Shown here: positions 34,788 through 42,419 of the stretch, piece after piece
How positions within the stretch are numbered: position 1 is the first letter of the stretch
How the letters are laid out: every line of letters starts with the position of its first letter
DNA from: JAYQKL01 sp038142705
Lineage (GTDB): Bacteria > Pseudomonadota > Alphaproteobacteria > RS24
Assembly (NCBI GenBank): GCA_965217015.1
Contig: OZ244224.1
Location: 310,001 to 374,000 of the forward strand
Length of the DNA stretch: 64,000 bases
Direction: 5' to 3'
Position numbers and translations under genes: made by a program
Notes under the pieces: generated by a model
The model's database searches: none
Seen by the model: only the letters and a program-made list of their open reading frames with translations
Told to the model about the DNA's origin: nothing

Positions 34788-36773
34788 ATGTTTAAAAAAA
34801 TTCTAATTGCAAACCGTGGTGAAATCGCTTGTCGGGTTATCCGCACAGCGAAAGAAATGGGCATTCAAACTGTAGCTGTTTATTCAGATGCAGATGCACA
34901 GGCCCTACATGTTCAACAGGCTGATGAGGCTGTCCATATTGGGGCTGCCCCCGCGTCTGAAAGTTATTTGATTATTGATAAAATCATCAAAGCCATTAAA
35001 GACACAGGTGCAGAGGCGGTTCACCCTGGTTATGGTTTTTTGAGTGAAAACAAAGCTTTTGCCGAAGCGTTGGATAAAGAAGGGATAGCCTTTATCGGCC
35101 CACCTGCTGGCGCGATTGAAAGCATGGGCGATAAAATCACCTCTAAGAAACTTGCGGCTGAAGCTGGTGTTTCAACGGTGCCGGGCCATATGGGACTGAT
35201 TGAAGATGCCGAGGAAGCGGTCAAGATTGCCACTGAAATTGGCTATCCGGTGATGATTAAAGCCTCTGCCGGCGGTGGCGGTAAAGGCATGCGGATTGCG
35301 TGGAACGATGATGAAGCCCGCGAAGGGTTCCAATCCTCAAAAAATGAAGCGGCCAGCAGTTTTGGCGATGACCGTATTTTCATTGAAAAATTTGTGACCC
35401 AGCCGCGCCATATTGAAATTCAGGTTTTGGGCGATAAGCATGGAAATGTGATTTATCTGGGTGAGCGGGAATGCTCTATTCAGCGCCGTAACCAAAAAGT
35501 TGTTGAAGAAGCCCCAAGCCCTTTTTTAGATGAAAAAACCCGTAAAGCCATGGGCGAGCAAGCTGTCGCTTTGGCGAAGGCAGTGGATTATTGTTCGGCT
35601 GGCACGGTTGAATTTATTGTCGATGGAGATAAGAATTTTTACTTCCTCGAAATGAACACGCGCTTGCAGGTAGAACACCCTGTAACCGAGTTGATTACGG
35701 GTGTTGATTTGGTTGAGCAGATGATTAAAGTCGCTGCTGATGAAAAACTGACCCTGCAACAAAAAGATGTCAAATTAACGGGCTGGGCGATTGAAAGCCG
35801 GATTTATGCAGAAGATCCCTATCGTGGTTTCTTGCCATCGACGGGCCGTCTAACCCGCTATCGCCCACCTGTAGAAGGTGTTTTTGATGATGTTGTTGTG
35901 CGCAATGATACAGGCGTTTATGAGGGCGGGGAAATCTCGATTTATTATGACCCGATGATTGCAAAACTGGTCACTTATGCGCCAAAGCGACTTGAAGCTA
36001 TTGATGGCATGTTGAGCGCTCTGAATGATTTCCGCATTGATGGTATTCGCCATAATATTGATTTTCTGGCAGCCATTATGCAGCATGAGCGTTTCCGCGA
36101 GGGTGCGTTAACCACGGCCTTTATTGATGAGGAATATCCTGAAGGGTTTGAGGGCGCGCCTCAAACTGACCAGGCTTTGAAGCTTCGAGCGGCGGTTGCC
36201 ACGCAAATGCAACATTTTGAGCTGATGCGCGCAGCCTGTATTGATGGCAATTATGAAATTGAAGAAAACCAGATTGCGGAGAGTTTTGCTGTCCAAATCG
36301 GTGAAGCAGTCCTCATGGCAGACATCACAGATGATGGTGTGCAGGTCGAGGGTGACGATTTTTCAATTGATTCTGATTGGATGCCAGGTGATTTATTCTT
36401 CAAAGGTCAGGTAAACGGGCAGTCGGTTGTTTTCGCCGTTGATCGCGTCATTGAGGGGTATGTGTTAATCGGTAATGGCGCGGCGCTAGAAGCGAATGTG
36501 CGCACCAAGCGGGCGCAAGAGCTGATGGCCTATATGCCTGAAAAAGATGATGGCAGCACCGATAAAGCGCTGCTTTGCCCAATGCCCGGCGTTGTGGTTT
36601 CTGTGCTGATTGCTGAAGGCGATGAGGCCAAAGCGGGGCAACCGCTTGCGGTTGTTGAGGCCATGAAAATGGAAAATATTCTGCGCGCTGAAAAAGATGT
36701 CAAAATCGCCAAAGTGCTGGTGCAAGCAGGAGATGCACTCGCCGTTGATGATGTGATGATTGAGTTTGAATAG
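34788..36773 (+). CDS. pccA: Propionyl-CoA carboxylase alpha (biotin carboxylase/carrier) subunit
   Basis: It carboxylates its own biotin with ATP and bicarbonate. It is 661 residues. The biotin carboxylase part begins FKKILIANRGEIACRVIRTA, has HPGYGFLSEN and the ATP-grasp loop KASAGGGGKGMRIAW, and ends around residue 450. A linker domain that binds the beta subunit follows. The biotinyl domain has VEAMKMENIL with biotin acceptor K627. It partners PccB just upstream; together they feed odd-chain fatty acids and branched amino acids into methylmalonyl-CoA. The mutase is not in the window. Confidence 0.93.
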   Translation: MFKKILIANRGEIACRVIRTAKEMGIQTVAVYSDADAQALHVQQADEAVHIGAAPASESYLIIDKIIKAIKDTGAEAVHPGYGFLSENKAFAEALDKEGIAFIGPPAGAIESMGDKITSKKLAAEAGVSTVPGHMGLIEDAEEAVKIATEIGYPVMIKASAGGGGKGMRIAWNDDEAREGFQSSKNEAASSFGDDRIFIEKFVTQPRHIEIQVLGDKHGNVIYLGERECSIQRRNQKVVEEAPSPFLDEKTRKAMGEQAVALAKAVDYCSAGTVEFIVDGDKNFYFLEMNTRLQVEHPVTELITGVDLVEQMIKVAADEKLTLQQKDVKLTGWAIESRIYAEDPYRGFLPSTGRLTRYRPPVEGVFDDVVVRNDTGVYEGGEISIYYDPMIAKLVTYAPKRLEAIDGMLSALNDFRIDGIRHNIDFLAAIMQHERFREGALTTAFIDEEYPEGFEGAPQTDQALKLRAAVATQMQHFELMRAACIDGNYEIEENQIAESFAVQIGEAVLMADITDDGVQVEGDDFSIDSDWMPGDLFFKGQVNGQSVVFAVDRVIEGYVLIGNGAALEANVRTKRAQELMAYMPEKDDGSTDKALLCPMPGVVVSVLIAEGDEAKAGQPLAVVEAMKMENILRAEKDVKIAKVLVQAGDALAVDDVMIEFE

Positions 36774-36787
36774 GGCATTCCCTATTC
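36768..36787. terminator. Inverted repeat between converging pccA and lipB (possible bidirectional terminator)
   Basis: A perfect 8-bp inverted repeat (GAATAGGG at 36768-36775, CCCTATTC at 36780-36787) with a 4-base loop includes the pccA stop codon. T-rich sequence follows on the plus side (ACTTTCCTCTTT), but there is no long T-run on either strand. With only 26 bases between the two stops, it is the only candidate to separate the transcripts. Confidence 0.45.
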
Positions 36788-36799
36788 AGACTTTCCTCT

Positions 36800-37498
36800 T
36801 TAATCGGTTTGGACAACGCAATCCGCAAATGCGTTTTCAAAAGTCTTTAACAAGGCCGCATCGGCATCAGCAAGGGTGACGGGGTACCCCAAATCCACCA
36901 TGCTGGTGACGCCGTGGTCTTGAATACCGCATGGGATAATGCCGTTAAAATGACTCAGGTCAGGGTCAATATTGAGCGACAGCCCATGAAAACTCACCCA
37001 GCGCCGGACACGGATACCGATGGCGCCAATTTTGTCTTCCCGACCCGCACCAAGCTCTGGGCGGGGAACCCATACCCCCACGCGCCCCTCGCTTATTTTG
37101 GCCTGAATATTAAACTCTCCAAGAGCGTCAATCATCCATTGCTCAACATTGCGCACAAAACACTTAATATCTGCGCCGCGTTTTTTCAAATCCAGCATAA
37201 GATAAACCACACGCTGGCCAGGCCCGTGATAGGTATATTCACCCCCGCGCCCAGCCTTAAATACCGGAAACCGCTCAGGGTCGAGCAAATCCTCATCGCG
37301 GGCGCTGGTACCAGCTGTATAAAGTGGGGGGTGTTCTAAAAACCAAAGCAGTTCATCGGCTGTGCCATTGCGAATATCCGCAACCCGCGTTTCCATAAAG
37401 CTTAACGCTTCTTCATAAGGGACAGGGGCAGCAGAAAATCGACACTGTGGGCGTGACGCGGTGGGGTTTGCTGCTATATAACTATCGGAATACGCCAT
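36800..37498 (-). CDS. lipB: Octanoyl-[acyl-carrier-protein]:protein octanoyltransferase
   Basis: It transfers octanoate from ACP to lipoyl domains, the first step of lipoate synthesis. It is 232 residues. Active-site residues are visible as K156 (REDKIGAIGIRV) and C190 (NGIIPCGI). The glycine-rich stretch GRGGEYTYHGPGQRVVY and the WFLEHPPLYTAGTS segment are family hallmarks. It is transcribed alone, divergent from the siroheme-type gene across an AT-rich 124-base region. lipA is not in the window. Confidence 0.95.
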   Translation of the reverse strand: MAYSDSYIAANPTASRPQCRFSAAPVPYEEALSFMETRVADIRNGTADELLWFLEHPPLYTAGTSARDEDLLDPERFPVFKAGRGGEYTYHGPGQRVVYLMLDLKKRGADIKCFVRNVEQWMIDALGEFNIQAKISEGRVGVWVPRPELGAGREDKIGAIGIRVRRWVSFHGLSLNIDPDLSHFNGIIPCGIQDHGVTSMVDLGYPVTLADADAALLKTFENAFADCVVQTD

Positions 37499-37531
37499 GG
37501 CCTGTTTTTATCATATGTGGCGTCCATTAAA

Positions 37532-37550
37532 ATACATTTTATAAATGTAT
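37532..37550. promoter_or_regulatory. Perfect 8-bp palindrome in the lipB / siroheme-gene promoter region
   Basis: ATACATTT-TAT-AAATGTAT is a perfect inverted repeat with a 3-base centre, placed about 34 bases upstream of the lipB start and 73 bases upstream of the siroheme-type gene. The surroundings are very AT-rich. Size and symmetry suit a dimeric repressor or activator site. The regulator is unknown. Confidence 0.45.
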
Positions 37551-37574
37551 AATAAATATATTTACATTATAAAG

Positions 37575-37603
37575 ATGACAAATAGCATATTGTGCCTTAT
37601 ATA
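37575..37603 (+). promoter_or_regulatory. Candidate promoter for the siroheme-gene/cysH operon
   Basis: ATGACA (37575-37580), a 17-base spacer and TATATA (37598-37603) match five and four consensus positions. Transcription would begin near 37610, only a few bases before the AAGGA ribosome-binding site at 37612-37616, so the mRNA leader would be very short. The palindrome at 37532-37550 lies 24 bases upstream of the -35. Confidence 0.4.
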
Positions 37604-37622
37604 AGGTGTGAAAGGAAAAATC

Positions 37623-38216
37623 ATGTTGCCGTTAATTCTCGATGTGACGCAATTATCAATCTTCGTGATAGGTGGCGGGGCGCAGGCGCAACGCCGTTTA
37701 CGGTTGCTTGATGAAGCGAATGCGCAAAATGTGACTGTATTCTGTGCGGGCGAGGCGCCCGAAATGCAGGCACTGGCCGGGCAGCGTTTTCAAAACAGAT
37801 GGCCTGATGATGCTGAAATTGCGGCAGCTGGTCTTGTCTTTGCGGCTAATATAGACGATACGCATGCGGCTCACATCACGGCAACAGCGCGGGCGTATAA
37901 AACGCTTATCAATGTGGAAGATGTGAAGCCGCAATGTGATTTTCATGTGCCAGCCATTGTGCGGCGCGGGGATATGCTGCTGACAGCCTCAACAGGTGGG
38001 CAATCGCCGGCTCTGGCACGGCGGTTGAAAGATTTTTTGACCCAGCGTTTTCCTGAAAATTGGGCCGCATGGACGGCAGAAATTGCGCAGGCACGAGAGA
38101 GCTGGCGCGCGGAGGGGCTAGGGTTTTCCGAAGTGACGGAAAAAAGTAATGCCCTGATAGATGAAAAAGGGTGGCTTGAATGTCAGTGTCCATTGACGCA
38201 AAACAAGAGCAAATAA
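37623..38216 (+). CDS. Siroheme synthase N-terminal-domain protein (precorrin-2 dehydrogenase/ferrochelatase-like)
   Basis: The fold is that of the CysG/Met8 N-terminal module, which oxidises precorrin-2 and can insert iron to make siroheme. It is 197 residues from ATG 37623 (AAGGA site 6 bases ahead); the GTG at 37608 is less likely. The NAD-binding loop IFVIGGGAQAQRR is at residues 13-25, and NVEDVKPQCDFHVPAIVRRGDMLLTASTGGQSPALARRL covers the conserved sirohydrochlorin side (written here in part as NVEDVKPQCDFHVPA and STGGQSPALARR). No methyltransferase half is fused. Overlap of 37 bases with cysH indicates coupled function in sulfite reduction. Confidence 0.85.
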   Translation: MLPLILDVTQLSIFVIGGGAQAQRRLRLLDEANAQNVTVFCAGEAPEMQALAGQRFQNRWPDDAEIAAAGLVFAANIDDTHAAHITATARAYKTLINVEDVKPQCDFHVPAIVRRGDMLLTASTGGQSPALARRLKDFLTQRFPENWAAWTAEIAQARESWRAEGLGFSEVTEKSNALIDEKGWLECQCPLTQNKSK

Positions 38217-38923
38217 ACAGTGTTGACCACCTGCGTGCCCGTTACGCATCGCAAGAGGCGGACGCTATTTTGCGCGCAATGATTGAAACCGAATTTGCGG
38301 GCAAAATCTGCGTGGTTTCCTCTTTTGGCTCCGAGTCTGCGGTTTTATTGCACAAGGTGGCGCAAATTGACCCAACTGTGCCAATTGTTTTCCTCAATAC
38401 AGGCAAGCTGTTTGGTGAGACATTGCGCTTTCGTGACCGGCTACAAACGCAGCTAGGCCTCACCGATATTCGCACCATTGGCCCGCATCCAGATGATTTG
38501 AAGCAATTAGATGCGGCGGGTGATTTATGGTCGCGTGATGCTGATAAATGCTGCCATATTCGCAAAGTTCTGCCCCAGCAGCGGGCGCTAAAAAATTTTG
38601 ATGCGGTCATCACGGGGCGTAAGCGGTTTCAAACATCTGCGCGCGAAAAAATGCATATGATTGAACTAGAAGATGCAATGACAGGACGGGTGCGGATCAA
38701 CCCATTGGCTGATTTTGATTTGGCGTCATTGGAAGCCTATATAGACGCGCATAAGCTACCGCGCCACCCGCTGGTGAAAGATGGGTATTTATCAATCGGC
38801 TGTATGCCTTGCACATCAAAAGTGAAAGAGGGCGAGGACTATCGCTCTGGTCGCTGGGCGCAATCAGAAAAAGAAGAATGCGGCATTCATGCGTCAGAAT
38901 TTGTCGATGGAGACGGGATTTAG
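38180..38923 (+). CDS. cysH: Adenylyl-sulfate (APS/PAPS) reductase
   Basis: It reduces activated sulfate to sulfite in assimilatory sulfur metabolism. It is 247 residues. The nucleotide loop VVSSFGSESAVLLH is present. Cysteine pairs C124-C125 and C208-C211 (CMPC) are the ligands of the [4Fe-4S] cluster, pointing to APS as substrate. The catalytic cysteine is C234 in EECGIHA. The start overlaps the previous gene by 37 bases. No sulfite reductase (cysI) or ATP sulfurylase gene is next to it. Confidence 0.93.
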   Translation: MSVSIDAKQEQINSVDHLRARYASQEADAILRAMIETEFAGKICVVSSFGSESAVLLHKVAQIDPTVPIVFLNTGKLFGETLRFRDRLQTQLGLTDIRTIGPHPDDLKQLDAAGDLWSRDADKCCHIRKVLPQQRALKNFDAVITGRKRFQTSAREKMHMIELEDAMTGRVRINPLADFDLASLEAYIDAHKLPRHPLVKDGYLSIGCMPCTSKVKEGEDYRSGRWAQSEKEECGIHASEFVDGDGI

Positions 38924-38986
38924 GCGCTTTTCATCTTGTGAAGCGCGCTCGATTTTGTTACACCCTCAAGGTCTCAATTTAATCAC

Positions 38987-39073
38987 GCGGTCGTGGCGGA
39001 ATTGGTAGACGCGCAGCGTTGAGGTCGCTGTGGGGTAACACCCGTGGAAGTTCGAATCTTCTCGACCGCACCA
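38987..39073 (+). tRNA. tRNA-Leu (anticodon GAG)
   Basis: An 87-base type II tRNA with encoded CCA end. The acceptor stem is GCGGTCG (38987-38993) with CGACCGC (39063-39069). The anticodon stem is CAGCG/CGCTG around the loop TTGAGGT, giving anticodon GAG for CUU/CUC leucine codons. A long variable arm (GGGG...ACCC type) and a TTCGAAT T-loop follow. It is a single tRNA, between cysH and a convergent amidotransferase gene, and no tRNA array is present. Confidence 0.95.
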
Positions 39074-39097
39074 TTTTGATATTTATCTAACTGGCTT

Positions 39098-39922
39098 TTA
39101 TTGTGTGAAAAAAGCTTTAATCCAGTTTCTCACTTCAGTTGTACGCTCATCAAACCTGACCAGCTCATGGGGCATGTCGTATTTATCGGCAATGTGAAGT
39201 CGGTCTGGGTGGTAATAAAACTCAACCAATTCGCGTGACATGGTTTCAATCGCTTCAGCATTGGGGTAAAGGCCATCTGCCAGCAGTCCGTTTTTGCGCG
39301 CAATGGATAAAGCGGCCAATTCTTCATAATCATATTCTGGGTGATATTGCGTCGCCCAAAACTCACCTTGTAAAAAGCGTACAGCAATTGCTTGATAGGG
39401 GCAGACCTCATTGCCAGACAGCACGGTAACATGGGCAGGCGCCTCGATAATCATATCACGGTGTGAGGTAAACCCATTATAGACCAGCTCCTTACCCGCC
39501 ATCATTGGGTGGGTTTTCCCTTTTGTGGTGAGTTTAATGTCGTGCGAAATACCAAACTCACGCCCTTTAGGGTTGATGCCAATTTTTGCACCTGCAATAT
39601 GGGCTGCGAGCTGCGCCCCCCAGCAACTGCCAAATTGTGGCGTGCCGGTTTCATAAAACTGCCTGCAAAGGCTCATATGACGTTTTGCTATCGGCTCTTC
39701 TTCTGATAAAAATAAATTTGAGCCTGTCCAGCAAGCGCCATCATATAGCGTGATGTCAAAATCCACTTCGTGTAGTGAAATATCAAAGCAATCAACCTCA
39801 AACTCAGGGTTAATGCGCTTGAGCATATTGCGATACAGGGTAGAGGCTTTGGTCATGCCAGCTTTTGTAAGCTCGGCCTGACCCGGCGCATCATAACAAT
39901 CTAGCACCAAAAACTTTGTCAT
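39098..39922 (-). CDS. Stand-alone class I glutamine amidotransferase
   Basis: A 274-residue GATase1-fold protein from ATG 39922, preceded by AGAAGG; the longer frame to 39955 would overlap the upstream gene. The triad is complete: C100 in the nucleophile elbow FGSCWGAQ, H194 and E196 in QYHPEYD. It has no synthetase domain, so it either passes ammonia to a separate partner or hydrolyses a gamma-glutamyl compound itself. It is the last gene of a leftward unit with a TauD-family dioxygenase (13 bases away) and an aldehyde dehydrogenase. Substrate not known. Confidence 0.82.
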   Translation of the reverse strand: MTKFLVLDCYDAPGQAELTKAGMTKASTLYRNMLKRINPEFEVDCFDISLHEVDFDITLYDGACWTGSNLFLSEEEPIAKRHMSLCRQFYETGTPQFGSCWGAQLAAHIAGAKIGINPKGREFGISHDIKLTTKGKTHPMMAGKELVYNGFTSHRDMIIEAPAHVTVLSGNEVCPYQAIAVRFLQGEFWATQYHPEYDYEELAALSIARKNGLLADGLYPNAEAIETMSRELVEFYYHPDRLHIADKYDMPHELVRFDERTTEVRNWIKAFFTQ

Positions 39923-39935
39923 CGGCGTTCGCCTT

Positions 39936-40802
39936 CTATTTGAGTTTTTCACCATTGACCGTGATGCGGTAAATCAAGCGGTCATAATTTTCATAATCAT
40001 CAAGCGCGGCATGCTGGACGATGCGGTTGTCCCAAATCACCACCATTTTTTCTTCCCATTTATAGCGGCATTGAAAATCCTCGCGCACGGCATGGCGGCA
40101 CAGATAATCCAATAGAGGCTGACTTTCTTGGACTGACCAACCCTTGAAATGGCTTGTGAACATCGGGTTAACATAAAGCGCTTTGCGCCCTGTCACGGGG
40201 TGACGGATAATCACGGGGTGTTCGGTTTGGTCTTTAATCACATCGCTGCGTGTATAGCTTATGGGGGTATCAGCATCATATTTCTCTAATGCGGTATCAG
40301 ATGTATAGGCCTCATAAGCTGTATGGATTGCGGTCATGCCCTCTAGGGTCTCTTTAAGGCCGTCAGACAACATGTCATAGGCCAATTGTTGGTTGGCGAA
40401 TAATGTGTCGCCGCCCAATGGCGGAATGGTTTCAGCATATAAAATTGAGCCCAGACTGGGTTCTTTGAAGAAGGTGTTATCTGTATGCCACCCAACGCCA
40501 AAACTGGCTCTGGTGCCAGCGGGTTTATACATTTTGATAATCTCTGGGTGGTCTGGCATGCCCTTAACAATCGGGTGAACCTCAAGGTCACCAAACCGTC
40601 TGGCGAAATGGACATGTGTATCAAAATCCAGCTCCTGCTGGCGGAAACCAATCACCCCAAATTTGAACAATGCGGCGCGCACTTCTTCAAACTGCGCATC
40701 GGTAATATCCGAAATCGTGACCCCTTCAATCATCGCGCCCAAGGCGGCGCTTAATGGGGAAACCTGAACTGCCTTAAACTCATTATCGATATTATTTTGC
40801 AT
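39936..40802 (-). CDS. TauD/TfdA-family 2-oxoglutarate-dependent dioxygenase
   Basis: A non-haem iron oxygenase of 288 residues. The facial triad is H106, D108 (GVGWHTDNTF) and H264 (VQHAALDDY). R275 or R279 in YDRLIYRITV should bind 2-oxoglutarate. TauD itself releases sulfite and aminoacetaldehyde from taurine; family members act on many sulfonates, aryloxyacetates and amino-acid derivatives. Here the neighbour is an aldehyde dehydrogenase, so an oxygenation that generates an aldehyde is plausible. The residues that bind taurine cannot be assigned with confidence. Confidence 0.9.
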   Translation of the reverse strand: MQNNIDNEFKAVQVSPLSAALGAMIEGVTISDITDAQFEEVRAALFKFGVIGFRQQELDFDTHVHFARRFGDLEVHPIVKGMPDHPEIIKMYKPAGTRASFGVGWHTDNTFFKEPSLGSILYAETIPPLGGDTLFANQQLAYDMLSDGLKETLEGMTAIHTAYEAYTSDTALEKYDADTPISYTRSDVIKDQTEHPVIIRHPVTGRKALYVNPMFTSHFKGWSVQESQPLLDYLCRHAVREDFQCRYKWEEKMVVIWDNRIVQHAALDDYENYDRLIYRITVNGEKLK

Positions 40803-40819
40803 GATGAACTCCTCAACAG

Positions 40820-42205
40820 TTAAGCCATTTTAAGGTGAAAAGATTTAGGGCGGGTTAGGGCTTCATAACCCAATTGTGACAGGGTGCAGCCGCGCCCTGA
40901 ATTTTTCACGCCAACCCAAGCCAGTTCTGGATCAAGATAATCACATCGGTTCATAAAAACAGTGCCGGTTTCAAGCCGCGTGCCAATATCGGCAGCGCAG
41001 CTCGGGTCTTGTGTCCAAATGGAAGCGGTCAGGCCAAAGGCGCTGTCATTCATCAAGGCAATGGCTTGCTCATCATCAGATACGGCCATAATGCCAATCA
41101 CGGGCCCAAAGCTTTCCTCGCTCATCACTTCCATGTCATGGCTCACATTGGTAAGCACTTGCGGCGCGAGATAGGCGCTCTCCCAGTTCTCATCAATGGG
41201 TAAATGCGCGATGGCACCCTTTGCGCAGGCATCGGCAATTTGCTGGCGCACATAATCTGCCGCTTTGGCATTCACCATTGGGCCCAAACTTGTTTCGGGC
41301 TTCAAAGGGTCGCCGAGTTTTAAGGCTTTGGCTTCAGCGACAAAGCGTTCCAAAAAACGGTCAAATAGGTTCTCGGCGACATAAATCCGCTCTATCCCAC
41401 AGCAAGATTGGCCGCTGTTAAAAAATGCGCCATCGGCAAGCGCAATCGCGGCTTGGTCGGGGTCGGCATCAGCGCGCACATAGGCTGGATCTTTGCCGCC
41501 AAGCTCAAGACCAATAGCTGGAAAGCCAGCAGACGGTGCCTCTGCCATAGCCTTGACGACAGCTTGCCCGCCCGCGACAGAGCCTGTGAAAGCCACATAG
41601 CCAATTTCCTCTCTGGCAATTAAATCAGCCGTGCCAGCATGGTCGAGATACAGATGCTGAAAAACCCCCGCCGGTAAGCCCGCATGGTCAAAGGCCGCTT
41701 GCCAGCGCTGAGCAACCAATGGGGTCTGGTTAGAGTGTTTCAAAATCACGCAATTACCTGCCGCTAAAGCCGGAATAATCACATTGACCGAAGTCAGAAA
41801 AGGGTAGTTCCAAGGGGCAAGAACGGCAACAATTCCAAGCGGGCAGCGCTTGATGTAGCGTTCAAAACCCGCTTTGGGGGCAGGGGTCATATCGGCCAGC
41901 GCGCTGTCAGCAAGTGCGAGCATGGCTGTAGCGCGCTCAACCACGCCATTGATTTCACCTGGGCTATATTGGATAGGCCGCCCCATTTGGTGCGTGATTT
42001 CAGCGCCGATTTCCTGCTGGTGGTCTTGCAGATATTGCACGGCTTTTTTAAGCACGGTTTTGCGCTGCTCAAGCGGCATTGCTGCCCATGCAGGTTGCGC
42101 TTTGGCGCCGCTTTCTAAAGCCCATGAAATATCGCCTGCTTCTGCCAGTTTTCCGGTAAAAACAGGGCGACCATCTATCGGTGATTTGCACGTAAACTCA
42201 GCCAT
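40820..42205 (-). CDS. NAD(P)-dependent aldehyde dehydrogenase
   Basis: It oxidises an aldehyde to the acid. It is 461 residues, on the short side for the superfamily. Visible are N133 (APWNYPF), the general base E234 (GLELGGKDP), the nucleophile C268 in FFNSGQSCCG, and ESFGPVIGIM. The C-terminus has FMNRCDYLDPELAWVGVKNSGRG, written here as CDYLDPELAWVGVKNSGRG. It resembles succinate-semialdehyde-type enzymes in layout but I cannot assign the substrate. It is first in the ALDH-dioxygenase-amidotransferase unit and is divergent from a sodium:amino-acid symporter. Confidence 0.93.
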   Translation of the reverse strand: MAEFTCKSPIDGRPVFTGKLAEAGDISWALESGAKAQPAWAAMPLEQRKTVLKKAVQYLQDHQQEIGAEITHQMGRPIQYSPGEINGVVERATAMLALADSALADMTPAPKAGFERYIKRCPLGIVAVLAPWNYPFLTSVNVIIPALAAGNCVILKHSNQTPLVAQRWQAAFDHAGLPAGVFQHLYLDHAGTADLIAREEIGYVAFTGSVAGGQAVVKAMAEAPSAGFPAIGLELGGKDPAYVRADADPDQAAIALADGAFFNSGQSCCGIERIYVAENLFDRFLERFVAEAKALKLGDPLKPETSLGPMVNAKAADYVRQQIADACAKGAIAHLPIDENWESAYLAPQVLTNVSHDMEVMSEESFGPVIGIMAVSDDEQAIALMNDSAFGLTASIWTQDPSCAADIGTRLETGTVFMNRCDYLDPELAWVGVKNSGRGCTLSQLGYEALTRPKSFHLKMA

Positions 42206-42334
42206 TTTAATCCGCCTAAATTAAAGGATTATAATGATGTTATATATTTCTCTCTTAGAAGCAAAAAGCGCATTTGAAAAGCAAAATCTTGCCCAAAATG
42301 ACAGAAAAATGTATCCCAATTTTGGCAATAGGGT

Positions 42335-42348
42335 GGGGGTAAACCCCC
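42335..42348. promoter_or_regulatory. G5/C5 hairpin in the ALDH-symporter divergent region
   Basis: GGGGG (42335-42339) and CCCCC (42344-42348) enclose a TAAA tetraloop in the 214-base gap between the divergent aldehyde dehydrogenase and symporter genes. Only a short TTT follows. It could be an operator, a weak terminator or part of an mRNA leader. The rest of the gap is AT-rich with no open frame. Confidence 0.35.
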
Positions 42349-42366
42349 TTTAAGGCTTTACCATGC

Positions 42367-42396
42367 TTGGAATCATGCAAAACTGCTTTGAATAAT
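42367..42396 (+). promoter_or_regulatory. Candidate promoter for the sodium:amino-acid symporter
   Basis: TTGGAA (42367-42372), an 18-base spacer and AATAAT (42391-42396) precede the ATG at 42420. Matches are four and five of six. The GC-rich hairpin at 42335-42348 lies directly upstream, a position suited to a regulator of both divergent transcripts. Confidence 0.35.
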
Positions 42397-42419
42397 CAAT
42401 ATTGAGCGGGGATAACGCG

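Noticed and set aside
38924..38946. Hairpin after cysH as a terminator
   Set aside because: Only a 6-bp stem with an 11-base loop and a weak T tract; not distinctive enough.
38955..38983. TTGTTA-17-TTTAAT as promoter of tRNA-Leu
   Set aside because: The predicted start would fall inside the mature tRNA, leaving no leader for RNase P.
42244..42330. Small gene in the ALDH-symporter gap
   Set aside because: No open frame with start, ribosome-binding site and coding character.
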